Below are positions 26,323 to 35,384 of a stretch of DNA of 64,000 nucleotides, piece after piece. Position numbers and translations under genes: made by a program. Position 1 is the first letter of the stretch, and each line of letters begins with the position of its first letter. Under the pieces are notes generated by a model, which was not told where the DNA came from, ran no database searches, and saw only the letters and a program-made list of their open reading frames with translations. Origin of the DNA: VBAU01 sp036005185 (GTDB taxonomy: Bacteria; Bacteroidota; Bacteroidia; Chitinophagales; Chitinophagaceae). The DNA is taken from NCBI GenBank assembly GCA_036005185.1, contig DASYQS010000038.1, positions 62,001 to 126,000 of the forward strand. Reading direction: 5' to 3'.

Positions 26323-26832
26323 ATGGATCTCCGGGAAACCATATTAGCCGAACATTCAAAAGCAAACTGTAATAAGATCGTGAAATGGGTTGGCCATTCA
26401 CAAGAAAGATTTGATGAACTCTTCAATTTATTTCTGAATTCCGAATATAGGATCAATCAGCGGGCTGCCTGGCCTCTCAGCTACTGCGTCATCGATCATC
26501 CCCATTTTATTGCAAAACATTTTTCAAAGCTCATCAAGAATTTGCACAAACCAGGCATTCATGATTCCGTAAAAAGAAATACGGTTAGGCTATTGCAGCA
26601 TGTCGATATTCCCGAAAAATTTCACGGCGAGGTCATGGACATTTGTTTTAGTTATATCTCATCTACTGACGAACCTGTCGCGATTAAAGCTTTCTCTCTG
26701 ACTATTCTGCAAAATCTTTCCAAACATTACCCTGAAATAAAAAATGAGATCAAGCTGATCATTGAAGAAAGATGGGAATATGAAACAGTAGCGTTTAAGA
26801 CAAGAGCAAAAAAATTTCTTAAGAGTTTATAA
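26323..26832 (+). CDS. HEAT-like repeat hypothetical protein
   Basis: 169 residues from the ATG at 26323; a TTG two codons earlier is in frame but unnecessary. The protein is almost wholly alpha-helical with repeating helical pairs (QRAAWPLSYCVIDHP, KRNTVRLLQHVDIP, IKAFSLTILQNLSKHYP), resembling HEAT or DNA-alkylation-repair-type repeats. No catalytic motif is visible. It starts immediately after the upstream terminator hairpin, so it needs its own promoter there or relies on readthrough. Function unknown. Confidence 0.75.
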   Translation: MDLRETILAEHSKANCNKIVKWVGHSQERFDELFNLFLNSEYRINQRAAWPLSYCVIDHPHFIAKHFSKLIKNLHKPGIHDSVKRNTVRLLQHVDIPEKFHGEVMDICFSYISSTDEPVAIKAFSLTILQNLSKHYPEIKNEIKLIIEERWEYETVAFKTRAKKFLKSL

Positions 26833-26895
26833 TTATTCTTAATCTGATCTATTTACCGGCATGGAATTTTAATTCAACATAGTAAAACAAAGACT

Positions 26896-27222
26896 ATGGA
26901 ACTTAGAAGAGATGAATTCCCGGTTGCATTACAAGCCTACGAAGTTCGTGGTGAAAGGGAAGATTTTATTGCCGAGCAGGTAGTAAACTCTCAAGTTGAA
27001 GCCGATAATTTTATGTCATTGTATGCAGGCCGGTTGATTAAGACTCGTGATCTGCGACCCGTAGAAACAAAAAGATTTGACAGTCATAGAACAACAGCTA
27101 TTGCACCCAGAAGAAGAGCCGTTATTTCACCTTGGTTGATATTTTTATTAGTTCTTATTGTGTTGGTGATTATTGGCTTTGCTACGGGATGGCTCCAAAC
27201 TATGATCGGGCAAACCAAATAG
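26896..27222 (+). CDS. Small single-helix membrane protein, hypothetical
   Basis: 108 residues. A soluble N-terminal part (VALQAYEVRGEREDFIAEQVV) and a basic stretch (APRRRAVISP) are followed by one strongly hydrophobic helix (WLIFLLVLIVLVIIGFATGW) near the C-terminus. It is probably tail-anchored in the inner membrane with the soluble part inside. No family recognised. It is bounded on the right by a strong terminator. Confidence 0.65.
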   Translation: MELRRDEFPVALQAYEVRGEREDFIAEQVVNSQVEADNFMSLYAGRLIKTRDLRPVETKRFDSHRTTAIAPRRRAVISPWLIFLLVLIVLVIIGFATGWLQTMIGQTK

Positions 27223-27251
27223 TTCATACAAAAATATGATTCTTCGAATTC

Positions 27252-27297
27252 AGATCATTAAATGGGAGTAACTTCCTTATTTAATGATCTTTTTTTA
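27252..27297 (+). terminator. Strong intrinsic terminator
   Basis: AGATCATTAAAT (27252-27263) and ATTTAATGATCT (27279-27290) form a perfect 12-bp stem followed by seven T residues. It lies between convergent genes and ends the small membrane protein gene. The A run on the other side may let it act on the minus strand as well. Confidence 0.8.
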
Positions 27298-27304
27298 TAC
27301 CTCG

Positions 27305-28624
27305 TCATTTATCATGATAGGTTTCCGCCATTCTGCTTTCAGGAATTTTAACCTCTTCATTTTTTTTTGTCTTGTAAAACTCAGGAAAGATCAATCGTAA
27401 GCTTTGATCATAAGTAAAGTAGTTATACACCCAATTGCTAAAAACAAAAAAACGATTTTTTACACCCAATATCAACATTAGGTGCAAGCTCATCCAAATA
27501 AGCCAGGCAATAAATCCTCCGAAATGCAGCTTTGGTTTTGGAAAGTCAACGACAGCTAGATTACGTCCAACGGTTGCCATAGTTCCCTTATCACGGTATT
27601 CAAACTCATCGAGCCTTGTATCATTGCGCTGCAGGTTTATTAAATTTTCTGCCACAAACTTTCCTTGCTGTATGGCCACTGCAGCCAATTGAGGATGGCC
27701 TTCGGGATATTTTGGAGTCTCCATGTAAGCAAGATCGCCGATGACATAAATATTAGTGAAGCCCTTCAGTCTTGCTTGCTTGTCAACAATCAAACGATTT
27801 CCCTTTACAATTAAAGTTTTATCAATGCCCGGAGGAATAGCGCCAGTTACACCAGCAGCCCAGATCACTGTTTTTGCAGGTATAGAGCTGCCGTCTTTTA
27901 ATTGAACATTATTGCCATCGAAATTACTTACAATGGTATTTGTAAGCACTTTCACTCCAAGCTTTGTTAAGTATCTATATGAATCTTCAGAAGACCGCTC
28001 GCTCATATTTCCAAGAGTTTTTGGACCACCTTCCAGCAAATAAATATTCATCTTTTTGAAGTCAAGCTCGGGGTAATCTTTGGGCAATACATAGTGTTTC
28101 ATCTCGGCCAATGCACCTGAAAGCTCAACACCGGTAGGTCCGCCTCCTACTACTACAATATTCATCAACCGCTGCAGTTCATCCGGGTCTTTTACCAAAA
28201 GCGCTTCTTCAAAATTGCGGATCAGCTTATGCCGTAGTTGTAATGCTTCCACTGTTGACTTCATTGGAAAAGCATATTGGATCAATTGCTTATTACCAAA
28301 AAAATTTGTTTCGGTTCCGGTTGCAATCACCAATATGTCGTAACTAATTTCCTCCGTGGTAGTAATGACCTTATTTTGGTCGGGAATAATTTCCTTTACT
28401 TCAGCCAGGCGAATTCTTACATTTTTACTTTTATGAAAAACTTTTCGCAACGGGAAAGAAATATTGCTGGCATCCAAGCCTGCCGTTGCAACTTGATACA
28501 TTAAAGGCTGGAACTGATGATAATTTACTTTATCAATAAGAATAACTTCAAAACCTGGTTTGTTATTGAGTTTCCTCGCCAATTTCAAACCTCCAAAACC
28601 GCCGCCAATGATTACGAGTTTCAT
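27305..28624 (-). CDS. Type II NADH dehydrogenase (NDH-2-like)
   Basis: Non-proton-pumping NADH:quinone oxidoreductase at the inner membrane. 439 residues. The FAD-binding motif IGGGFGGLKLAR is at the N-terminus and the NAD motif VVGGGPTGVELSGALAE in the middle. TVIWAAGV and YVIGDLAYM are typical family elements. Near residue 370 a hydrophobic segment (GGFIAWLIWMSLHLMLI) provides the membrane anchor seen in NDH-2. A divergent paralogue lies at 54196-55533. Single gene. Confidence 0.92.
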   Translation of the reverse strand: MKLVIIGGGFGGLKLARKLNNKPGFEVILIDKVNYHQFQPLMYQVATAGLDASNISFPLRKVFHKSKNVRIRLAEVKEIIPDQNKVITTTEEISYDILVIATGTETNFFGNKQLIQYAFPMKSTVEALQLRHKLIRNFEEALLVKDPDELQRLMNIVVVGGGPTGVELSGALAEMKHYVLPKDYPELDFKKMNIYLLEGGPKTLGNMSERSSEDSYRYLTKLGVKVLTNTIVSNFDGNNVQLKDGSSIPAKTVIWAAGVTGAIPPGIDKTLIVKGNRLIVDKQARLKGFTNIYVIGDLAYMETPKYPEGHPQLAAVAIQQGKFVAENLINLQRNDTRLDEFEYRDKGTMATVGRNLAVVDFPKPKLHFGGFIAWLIWMSLHLMLILGVKNRFFVFSNWVYNYFTYDQSLRLIFPEFYKTKKNEEVKIPESRMAETYHDK

Positions 28625-28656
28625 ACATTAAGATTAAAGACCTAGAGTTACAAGTA

Positions 28657-28664
28657 CAAAGTTA
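28657..28664 (-). promoter_or_regulatory. Putative -7 promoter box of the NDH-2 gene
   Basis: On the minus strand TAACTTTG matches TAnnTTTG, 32 bases before the start codon. Confidence 0.4.
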
Positions 28665-28740
28665 CACAATTTTCAATAATTTTTGAAAATATTGTAATTA
28701 TGGCCACACTATCGTACCCTTCGTTGTCAGATATCCATGC

Positions 28741-29976
28741 TTAATACAATAATCTTACCTTAATTGTTTGCTTAACCTCTTTTAATAGCTGAAATGCCTG
28801 GCCGGAAATTTTTTTATCAACATCAAGCACCACATAACCGATTTCATCATTGGTCTTTAAATATTGAGCGAGAATATTAATATTATGTTTTGATAACTGT
28901 GTATTTATTTCGGATAGAACACCAGGTACATTATTATGGATATGCAAAATGCGGTGCGCACCTTCTTGCGGCGGCAAGGATAAGCCCGGTACGGTGTGTG
29001 AGCCATTTGTAATTCCTTTTTCCAGATAATTGAAAAGTTTCATGCTTACATCTTCACCGATATTTTGCTGCGCCTCTTCAGTTGAACCGCCGATGTGCGG
29101 GGTAAGAATTACATTGGATGTATTTTGCAAAGGCGTTTTAAATTTATCGCCATTTTTTTCCGGTTCCCAGGGGTAAACATCAATCGCGGCCCCGCTAATT
29201 TGACCATCTGCCATCACATCTTGCAAGGCTTCAAGATCAACCACTTCTCCCCTTGCGTAATTGATCAATATAGAGCCCTTTTTAAAAAATTTTAAATTGC
29301 TTTTATTAATAAGATTTTTTGTTTGCGCTGTTTCCGGCACATGCAGGGTCACTACATCGGCTTTCTTTAATAATTCTTTGAGCGATTTAGCATCCTCTGC
29401 ATTTCCTAAGGGGAGCTTTGTTTCTACATCATAAAAAATCACTTTCATTCCAAAAGCTTCTGCCAGCACACTTACTTGTGAGCCTATATTTCCATAGCCG
29501 ATAATACCTAAGGTTTTTCCACGCAGCTCATAGCTGCCCTTTGATTCTTTCATCCAAAAACCTTCATGAGCTGCCTTATTTTTATCGGGTATTCTGCGAA
29601 TAAGCATGATCGCGGCGCCGATCACTAATTCAGCCACAGACCTGGTATTAGAATAGGGCGCATTGAAAACAACTACTCCATTTTTTGTTGCAGACCTAAG
29701 GTCCACCTGATTTACTCCGATGCAAAAGCAGCCAATGGCTTGCAATTTTTTTGCTGCTTCTAAAACCTTTGTTGTGATGTGTGTTTTTGACCTGATGCCA
29801 AGAATATGAACGTCCTTGATTTCTTTTATCAGATCCTCCTCACTCAGCGCTTTGCTAATTTTTTCAACCTGTATATAGCCATGTTTACTAAAGTTTCTTA
29901 CAGCTAAATCACTGATATTTTCCAGGAACAGAATACGTATTTTTTCTTTGGGATAACTCGTTTTCGTAACTTTCAT
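28741..29976 (-). CDS. serA: D-3-phosphoglycerate dehydrogenase with ACT domain
   Basis: First step of serine synthesis, 3-phosphoglycerate to phosphohydroxypyruvate. 411 residues from the ATG at 29976; a TTG three codons earlier is also possible. The NAD-binding Rossmann motif is LGIIGYGNIGSQVS. The catalytic triad region shows NYARGEVVD (Arg), an acidic residue near AIDVYPWEPE and TPHIGGSTEEA (His). The ~410-residue length with a C-terminal ACT domain (ILHIHNNVPGVLSEI) corresponds to the E. coli type, normally feedback-inhibited by serine. No other serine genes are adjacent. Confidence 0.95.
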   Translation of the reverse strand: MKVTKTSYPKEKIRILFLENISDLAVRNFSKHGYIQVEKISKALSEEDLIKEIKDVHILGIRSKTHITTKVLEAAKKLQAIGCFCIGVNQVDLRSATKNGVVVFNAPYSNTRSVAELVIGAAIMLIRRIPDKNKAAHEGFWMKESKGSYELRGKTLGIIGYGNIGSQVSVLAEAFGMKVIFYDVETKLPLGNAEDAKSLKELLKKADVVTLHVPETAQTKNLINKSNLKFFKKGSILINYARGEVVDLEALQDVMADGQISGAAIDVYPWEPEKNGDKFKTPLQNTSNVILTPHIGGSTEEAQQNIGEDVSMKLFNYLEKGITNGSHTVPGLSLPPQEGAHRILHIHNNVPGVLSEINTQLSKHNINILAQYLKTNDEIGYVVLDVDKKISGQAFQLLKEVKQTIKVRLLY

Positions 29977-30113
29977 ATTTTGCAAATATGCACATAAGTT
30001 GATAAATAAGTAGAAAGGCCTAATTCTTGTTTAAGTATTTTTCCGAATAATACAATACTGAATGGAAATAACGTTATATAGCACAACCATTACCTTATAA
30101 AAACTAATACCCC

Positions 30114-31409
30114 TTGAGAAATACTTTATATAGCATTGGATTTACATTAGTTGTGGGCTGTCATGTAACTGCTGAAAAATCAAATAGTCAGCAAGCGGAG
30201 TATGCCGCTGCCCCCCCTCCTGTCGTAACTTTCCAGCCATTAGCAAAAGAAGATTCCAGCCGTTATTATAATGCAGTTAAAACCTTTTTTGACAAATATT
30301 TGGTCAATAACAGAACTTTTAACGGCGGTATTTTGGTGGCGAAAGGAAGCTCGATCATCTATGAGCAATATAAGGGTTATAAGGATCTCCGTACAAAAGA
30401 ACCGCTTGGAGAGAACAGCCCGATGCATATTGCCTCAGTATCAAAAAACTTTGCTGCCGCGGCCGTGCTGAGATTAATTCAGGAAGGAAGGATCAAGCTT
30501 GATGATTCCCTTTCTACTTTTTTTCCTAACCTGCCATACAATGGCGTTACCGTTAAAATGCTGATGAATCACCGCAGTGGCTTGCCAAATTATGTTCATT
30601 ATCTGGAAAAAATGGGCTGGAATAAAAATCAATATGCCACGAATCAGGATGTATTGAATTCATTATACACCATGCACCCGCGTGCCGAATTTAAAGCCGG
30701 CACAAGATTCAGCTATTCCAATACCAATTTTGTATTGCTGGCTATGATTGTGGAAAAGGTTACTGCCATGCCCTATCCAGATTATTTGAAGAAAAACTTT
30801 TTTCAGCCTCTCCAGATGAATGACACTTATGTTTTTTCACTTGCCGATTCAGTAACGGCTATCAAATCATATCAACCTAATGGCGGAGTTTGGCCCTGGG
30901 ATTTTCTTGAAAATACTTATGGTGATAAAAATATTTATACTACGCCAAGAGATCTGTTAAAATGGTCGTCGGCTTTATCACAAGGCCAAGTGATAAACGC
31001 TGCTTTGCTCGATTCCGCATTTACACCGTATAGCAACGAAAAACCTGGTACACACAATTATGGTTTTGGTTGGCGGTTGTTGATGTTGAAAAATGGCAAA
31101 AAAGTCATCTATCACAATGGTCGTTGGCATGGCACCAATGCAGCCTTTGCAAAATTGCCTGATGAAGATGTGACCATCATTGTAATCGGCAATCGGTACA
31201 ATTCAAATATTTATAACATTGCACGCAAGGCTTATGATCTTTTTGGTGATTACCAACAGGGTGGCCCTACTGTTGATGAGGATGGCGATATTGTTTATCA
31301 TGAACCTGTTGTTCGACGCGTTCACAAAAAATCAGTAGCTAAAAAAAGTACTCACTCCAAAAGATATTCTTCTTCTTCGGGTAAATCAGTAGCGAAAACC
31401 AGAAAATAA
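30114..31409 (+). CDS. Beta-lactamase-family serine hydrolase, lipoprotein
   Basis: 431 residues of the class C beta-lactamase/penicillin-binding-protein-like superfamily. The catalytic SxxK is in HIASVSKNFAAAA, the Tyr-x-Asn is YSN in RFSYSNTNF, and the third motif is HNGRWHG. The N-terminus is hydrophobic and ends LVVGC, a plausible lipobox. The only start that keeps this signal is TTG at 30114, because an in-frame stop lies three codons upstream. The C-terminal tail is Lys/Ser-rich. Probably a cell-wall or peptide hydrolase rather than an antibiotic resistance enzyme. Confidence 0.87.
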   Translation: MRNTLYSIGFTLVVGCHVTAEKSNSQQAEYAAAPPPVVTFQPLAKEDSSRYYNAVKTFFDKYLVNNRTFNGGILVAKGSSIIYEQYKGYKDLRTKEPLGENSPMHIASVSKNFAAAAVLRLIQEGRIKLDDSLSTFFPNLPYNGVTVKMLMNHRSGLPNYVHYLEKMGWNKNQYATNQDVLNSLYTMHPRAEFKAGTRFSYSNTNFVLLAMIVEKVTAMPYPDYLKKNFFQPLQMNDTYVFSLADSVTAIKSYQPNGGVWPWDFLENTYGDKNIYTTPRDLLKWSSALSQGQVINAALLDSAFTPYSNEKPGTHNYGFGWRLLMLKNGKKVIYHNGRWHGTNAAFAKLPDEDVTIIVIGNRYNSNIYNIARKAYDLFGDYQQGGPTVDEDGDIVYHEPVVRRVHKKSVAKKSTHSKRYSSSSGKSVAKTRK

Positions 31410-31482
31410 TTGTCCTGCAATATTGCCGTGGTTATTAATATTTACTGTTATTCACATTTCATTTTTCACAGGAGTGGTTTCT

Positions 31483-31490
31483 TATATTTG
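31483..31490 (+). promoter_or_regulatory. -7 promoter box of dnaG
   Basis: TATATTTG is an exact TAnnTTTG match, ending eight bases before the ATG at 31499. The predicted 5' leader is only a few bases. Confidence 0.5.
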
Positions 31491-31498
31491 CCTGTTCC

Positions 31499-33532
31499 AT
31501 GATTTCTCAATCCACAATACAGGAAATACTTAATCGCATTGATATTATTGATATAATCGGCGGCTTTGTGAAATTAAAGAAACGTGGCGCTAACTATCTG
31601 GGTCTTTGCCCGTTTCATAATGAAAAGACACCCTCGTTTACTGTTTCCCCTTCAAAAGAGATTTACAAATGCTTTGGCTGTGGCCGCAGTGGCAATAGCA
31701 TCAGCTTCATTATGGAGCATGAGAAATATAGTTATGTAGAGGCCTTAAAATGGATTGCCAATAAATATGGGATCGAAATTGAAGAAACATTTACTACGGA
31801 TGAGCAACGCCAGCAAATGCAGGCGGCTGACAGCCTTTACATCATTAACGGTTTCGCCCAGCAATTTTTTACCCGCCAATTATTTGAAACAGAGGAAGGA
31901 CAAGATATTGGTCTGAGTTATTTAAAAGAACGAGGGTTTCGGGAAGAGGTCATAAAGAAATTTCAACTCGGTTATTCACCAGAACAACGTGATGCTCTTG
32001 CAAAATTGGCAATTGCTCAACAATATAATCCTGAATTGCTTTTAAAAACCGGCTTGGTTGTAAATCGAAATGATCAATTACAGGATAATTATAGAGGTCG
32101 CGTGATCTTTCCGGTACATAATCACAGCGGAAAAGTTCTTGGCTTTGGTGCACGGATTTTAAAGAATAATGACAAAGCGCCTAAATACATCAACACACCG
32201 GAAAATGAAATTTATGTAAAAAGCAAAATTCTTTACGGCTCTTATTTTGCCAGACAACCGATTGACAAAGCTGATGAATGTTTGCTGGTAGAAGGTTATA
32301 CAGATGTGATCTCTCTTCATCAAGTCGGTATTGAAAATGTAGTAGCAAGCGGCGGTACATCTCTAACTACAGACCAACTGAGGCTGGTAAAAAAATACAC
32401 AAACAATCTTACGATCATTTACGATGGTGATGCAGCCGGAGTAAAGGCGGCCTTGCGTGGATTGGACATGGCCTTGGAAGAAGGCTTAAATGTAAAATTG
32501 GTTTTAATTCCGGACAATGAGGATCCGGATAGCTATGTAAACAAAGTTGGCGCTTCAGCATTCAGAGAATTTGTACAAAAAAATAAACGGGATTTTATTC
32601 TGTTCCAGCTTGAAGTTGCTTTGAAAGATGCTGGTTCTGATTCGAACAAAAAAGCCGAAGTGGTTAACCAAATTGCAGAGACAATATCCAGGATCAACAA
32701 GGCCGAGGATTTTACCAAACAACAGGATTACATTAAGCAATGTTCAGAGATCTTAAAAATTGATGAAAGTGGTTTGCATGCGCTGGTAAATAAATTCATT
32801 CGTAACAGGATTATAACCCAGGAGAAGGCTTTACCGTTTGAAGAAGCCAAACATCATGAAGAAAATGCAAAGAAGGCGCAAGAAACAGATTATGATGATT
32901 CCACTTTCAATTTATTATTCAAGGACGAATTACAAGAAAGAGAATTAGCGCGAATTATTTTAGAGTATGGAACGAAAAACTGGGATGGTCATCAATTAAT
33001 AGCGGATTATATTTTTTCCGAAATGATTGATGAAAGTTTATTCGATAATCCGGATGTCATTAGGCTGATCAATGTTTTTAAAGAACAGATACAGGCGGCA
33101 CCTGAGCAAGTAAATAAAAATTTTTTTATTTATCATTCTGATACAAAGTTGAGCTCTCTGGCCGTTTCATTACTTAATTTTCCCTACGAAGAAAGCGAAC
33201 ATTGGAGAAAAGAGTATAGTCAGGCAACTGGATATCAAAAGCAACTATTTGAACAGAGCTATGAGCAGTTTATTCAAACGGTGGCAAGGGATAATGACCA
33301 ACAATTGATGAGTTTTTTAAAAATGGATGAAGACAGAACTCATGGAGAGGTTGAATCAGCATTAAACTATCTTAAGCTTCGCAAAATAAAAAGAATGCTG
33401 AATGAAAATCATGCCGATCTGGAGAGAACTCATTCAAAAGAAGAGCAGGAAGTATTGTTCCGGACACACGAACACTTGAAGCAAATGGAAAAAGTGATTA
33501 CAGACAAGTTAGGAACAGTAATATTGCGATAA
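31499..33532 (+). CDS. dnaG: DNA primase
   Basis: Synthesises RNA primers at the replication fork. 677 residues. The N-terminal CHC2 zinc ribbon has Cys37, His40, Cys58 and Cys61. The RNA polymerase core contains EGYTDVISLHQ and the TOPRIM acidic motif IYDGDAAG. A C-terminal helicase-interacting region is present with weaker conservation. Length is slightly above the E. coli enzyme. No rpoD or rpsU gene is nearby, so the classic macromolecular-synthesis operon is not kept here. Confidence 0.95.
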   Translation: MISQSTIQEILNRIDIIDIIGGFVKLKKRGANYLGLCPFHNEKTPSFTVSPSKEIYKCFGCGRSGNSISFIMEHEKYSYVEALKWIANKYGIEIEETFTTDEQRQQMQAADSLYIINGFAQQFFTRQLFETEEGQDIGLSYLKERGFREEVIKKFQLGYSPEQRDALAKLAIAQQYNPELLLKTGLVVNRNDQLQDNYRGRVIFPVHNHSGKVLGFGARILKNNDKAPKYINTPENEIYVKSKILYGSYFARQPIDKADECLLVEGYTDVISLHQVGIENVVASGGTSLTTDQLRLVKKYTNNLTIIYDGDAAGVKAALRGLDMALEEGLNVKLVLIPDNEDPDSYVNKVGASAFREFVQKNKRDFILFQLEVALKDAGSDSNKKAEVVNQIAETISRINKAEDFTKQQDYIKQCSEILKIDESGLHALVNKFIRNRIITQEKALPFEEAKHHEENAKKAQETDYDDSTFNLLFKDELQERELARIILEYGTKNWDGHQLIADYIFSEMIDESLFDNPDVIRLINVFKEQIQAAPEQVNKNFFIYHSDTKLSSLAVSLLNFPYEESEHWRKEYSQATGYQKQLFEQSYEQFIQTVARDNDQQLMSFLKMDEDRTHGEVESALNYLKLRKIKRMLNENHADLERTHSKEEQEVLFRTHEHLKQMEKVITDKLGTVILR

Positions 33533-33539
33533 CTACTTT

Positions 33540-34133
33540 TTAAACTTTTATTCCCTCATAAATTTCACTTAACGATAATGATAGCTGAACAGTTTGGATG
33601 GAAAGAGTATCTTCCATTTTTTTGTATTCTTCCAACTCCCAATGATTATGTTCATTGAGGCGAAAAGCTTCAATGTTTATGCTTTCTGAATCGACGAGTA
33701 TGTATTCTTTTAGTGTAGGTATATCTCGGTACAATTTAAATTTATCACCCCTATCATAATTTTTTGTAGAAGGAGAAAGGATTTCAATAATAACGGAAGG
33801 CTCGGTGAAATTATCATTGTCATTGCCCTCAGCTGTAATGTCCTTACAAAAAATAGAAATATCGGGATAAGTAAATAAGGTGTTTTCTGGAATATGAACT
33901 CTCATATCGCTACCATAAGGTTGACAAGGCTTGCGTTTTAATCGATAAGCAAGATCGCCATATAAATTTTTTAAATATTACGTTGTGCATGTCACTTGCA
34001 CCCGACATAGCAAAATTTCACCTTGATAATATTCATGTTTCTCTATTGAGCCACGTTCGAATTCAAGATATTCCTCAATAGCGAAATCTTTTTTACCATA
34101 GGCAACTATAGGTTCTCTTATCTCAAAATCCAT
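33540..34133 (-). pseudogene. Uma2-family endonuclease-fold gene with two compensating frameshifts
   Basis: The intact-looking C-terminal 121 codons (MRVHIPENTLFTYPDIS, FTEPSVIIEILSPSTKNYD) are the second half of a Uma2 (DUF820) protein with the PD-(D/E)xK-like fold. Upstream, from an ATG at 34133, the frame gives FEIREPIVAYGKKDFAIEEY and HEYYQGEI. One T appears missing (A run 34012-34015 on the + strand), and the correct frame then encodes AMSGASDMHNVIF. At the six-base run 33967-33972 one base is extra, after which NLYGDLAYRLKRKPCQPYG leads into the known ORF. Total length 594 bases equals 198 codons, the normal size. Without the fixes the frame stops at TAA. The indels sit in homopolymers, so assembly error is possible. 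Confidence 0.75.
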
Positions 34134-34148
34134 ATTTAAAAATACAAA

Positions 34149-34670
34149 TTATTTTTGCGATGCTAACAACATGTCACTATAGGAAACAGCAATTAGATCT
34201 TGATCTTTTATCCCAAATTTTTTTAAATAGAATTTGCATTGCTTTTGTAATTCATCCTTTGAAATTTCTGCATAAAGATTGCTCGCTTCTATTTCTGCGA
34301 AACTTCCTAGCCCCTCAACTTCATCAAGGTGAAATTTTACATTTTTGATAAAATAGATTTCCCTTTTCTTTTCAACGACAATTTTAATTCCCAATGATTT
34401 TTTTAGAACCTCTTTCAAGGCCTTTGAATCTTCAACCTTTACTAATTGGAAGTGTGAGTCTTTCACTCCAGCCTGATCATTCCGTTCATAGAAGATCAAA
34501 TTATTTTCAATATTGCCTTCTCTTAATTTCAACCTTCCGTTTGAAGCTTGGAAATAAGTGTCGGTCTGGTGATCCGTGCCCTTGAATTCAGCATTATTTA
34601 GTTTGAGGTATTGCCTGATGAATGCCGGGTCGCTGCATTTAGCCTTGATTTCGACATTTAAATGAGTCAT
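34149..34670 (-). CDS. CYTH domain protein (class IV adenylate cyclase-like)
   Basis: 173 residues from the ATG at 34670. The CYTH signature ExExK appears as VEIKAK at the N-terminus, followed by DTYFQASNGRLKLREG, FYERND and FHLDEVEGLGSFAEIEA, the characteristic beta-tunnel strands. CYTH proteins act on triphosphorylated substrates with metal ions; bacterial short forms include class IV adenylate cyclases and inorganic triphosphatases. Which activity applies here is not determinable. A -7 box abuts its start codon. Confidence 0.85.
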   Translation of the reverse strand: MTHLNVEIKAKCSDPAFIRQYLKLNNAEFKGTDHQTDTYFQASNGRLKLREGNIENNLIFYERNDQAGVKDSHFQLVKVEDSKALKEVLKKSLGIKIVVEKKREIYFIKNVKFHLDEVEGLGSFAEIEASNLYAEISKDELQKQCKFYLKKFGIKDQDLIAVSYSDMLLASQK

Positions 34671-34673
34671 TTC

Positions 34674-34681
34674 CAAAAATA
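34674..34681 (-). promoter_or_regulatory. -7 promoter box abutting the CYTH gene start
   Basis: Minus-strand TATTTTTG fits TAnnTTTG and ends three bases before the ATG, implying a leaderless transcript. Confidence 0.5.
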
Positions 34682-34705
34682 CCACTTCGCCTAAAGCAGT
34701 GGTAT

Positions 34706-34754
34706 AAAATAAAAAACCACCCCAATATTGAGCTTATCGAATATCGGGATGGTT
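34706..34754 (-). terminator. Intrinsic terminator after the 34774 gene
   Basis: A 15-bp stem with two mismatches (AACCACCCCAATATT at 34715-34729 with AATATCGGGATGGTT at 34740-34754) is followed on the minus strand by TTTTTATTTTA. It lies 20 bases beyond the stop codon of the adjacent hypothetical gene. Confidence 0.75.
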
Positions 34755-34773
34755 TAAAAAAATTCAAAAGATC

Positions 34774-35205
34774 TCAGACCTCTTCCATTTCCATTGGCAT
34801 CTTATGCCTAACTCTTTTGCTACCGCCTTTTTCAAAACGGGCAGCGCTCCAAACATGATCCAGTGCCACTTCATGCACGCTTTCATAGCCAGCAGAAGTT
34901 AATTGATTCCAACTGCTGTCCCGATTTAGATCAGTAACGATTTTTGAAGTGATTTTTGGATAAGCTACCCAAAATTTTGAATCTTCCTTTAAGGCAGGCA
35001 TAACATCCCTTAAAATGCCGTTAAGCTGACTTTCATTCACCGCGAACACAAGAGCAAAATCTATCTTCCTGCTTTTAAGAAGCGGAGTCATGTTCTTGGC
35101 AAATGAGAGTTTGCAAAACTGCTTTTCGATGGAGGAAGGCAGACCCTGAATTAAAAGATTTTTTTCGTCTGCAAATTGTAACTTTTCAAACAACGTTTGT
35201 GACAT
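34774..35205 (-). CDS. Small conserved hypothetical protein (DUF3052-like)
   Basis: 143 residues, soluble and cytoplasmic by composition. It opens LFEKLQFADEKNLLIQGLPS, which resembles DUF3052-type proteins. VTDLNRDSSWNQL and EVALDHVWSAARFEK in the second half look conserved. The assignment to that family is by resemblance only. No catalytic residues or membrane segments are evident. Single gene with its own terminator. Confidence 0.6.
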   Translation of the reverse strand: MSQTLFEKLQFADEKNLLIQGLPSSIEKQFCKLSFAKNMTPLLKSRKIDFALVFAVNESQLNGILRDVMPALKEDSKFWVAYPKITSKIVTDLNRDSSWNQLTSAGYESVHEVALDHVWSAARFEKGGSKRVRHKMPMEMEEV

Positions 35206-35331
35206 ACTTTGAAAGAATTTTTAAAGTGTTATCAGCAACAGGCCTTGGTTCGCAGAACTACTGCTGCGTTCACAAAGTAGGAAGCGCAAAGGTACAAAAA
35301 TCTATCGTAGTTTGAACATTTTTTCAAAAAG

Positions 35332-35367
35332 AAAACCCTTACAGATAGCTCTCTGAAAGGGTTTTTT
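35332..35367. terminator. Bidirectional-type terminator near the M48 gene
   Basis: AAAACCCTT (35332-35340) pairs with AAGGGTTTT (about 35357-35365) around an inner CAGA/TCTG pairing. T runs flank it on both strands (GGGTTTTTT on +, TTTTCTTTTT on -). It follows the stop codon of the minus-strand M48 gene at 35385. Confidence 0.7.
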
Positions 35368-35384
35368 GGTTCAAATCAATTTTT

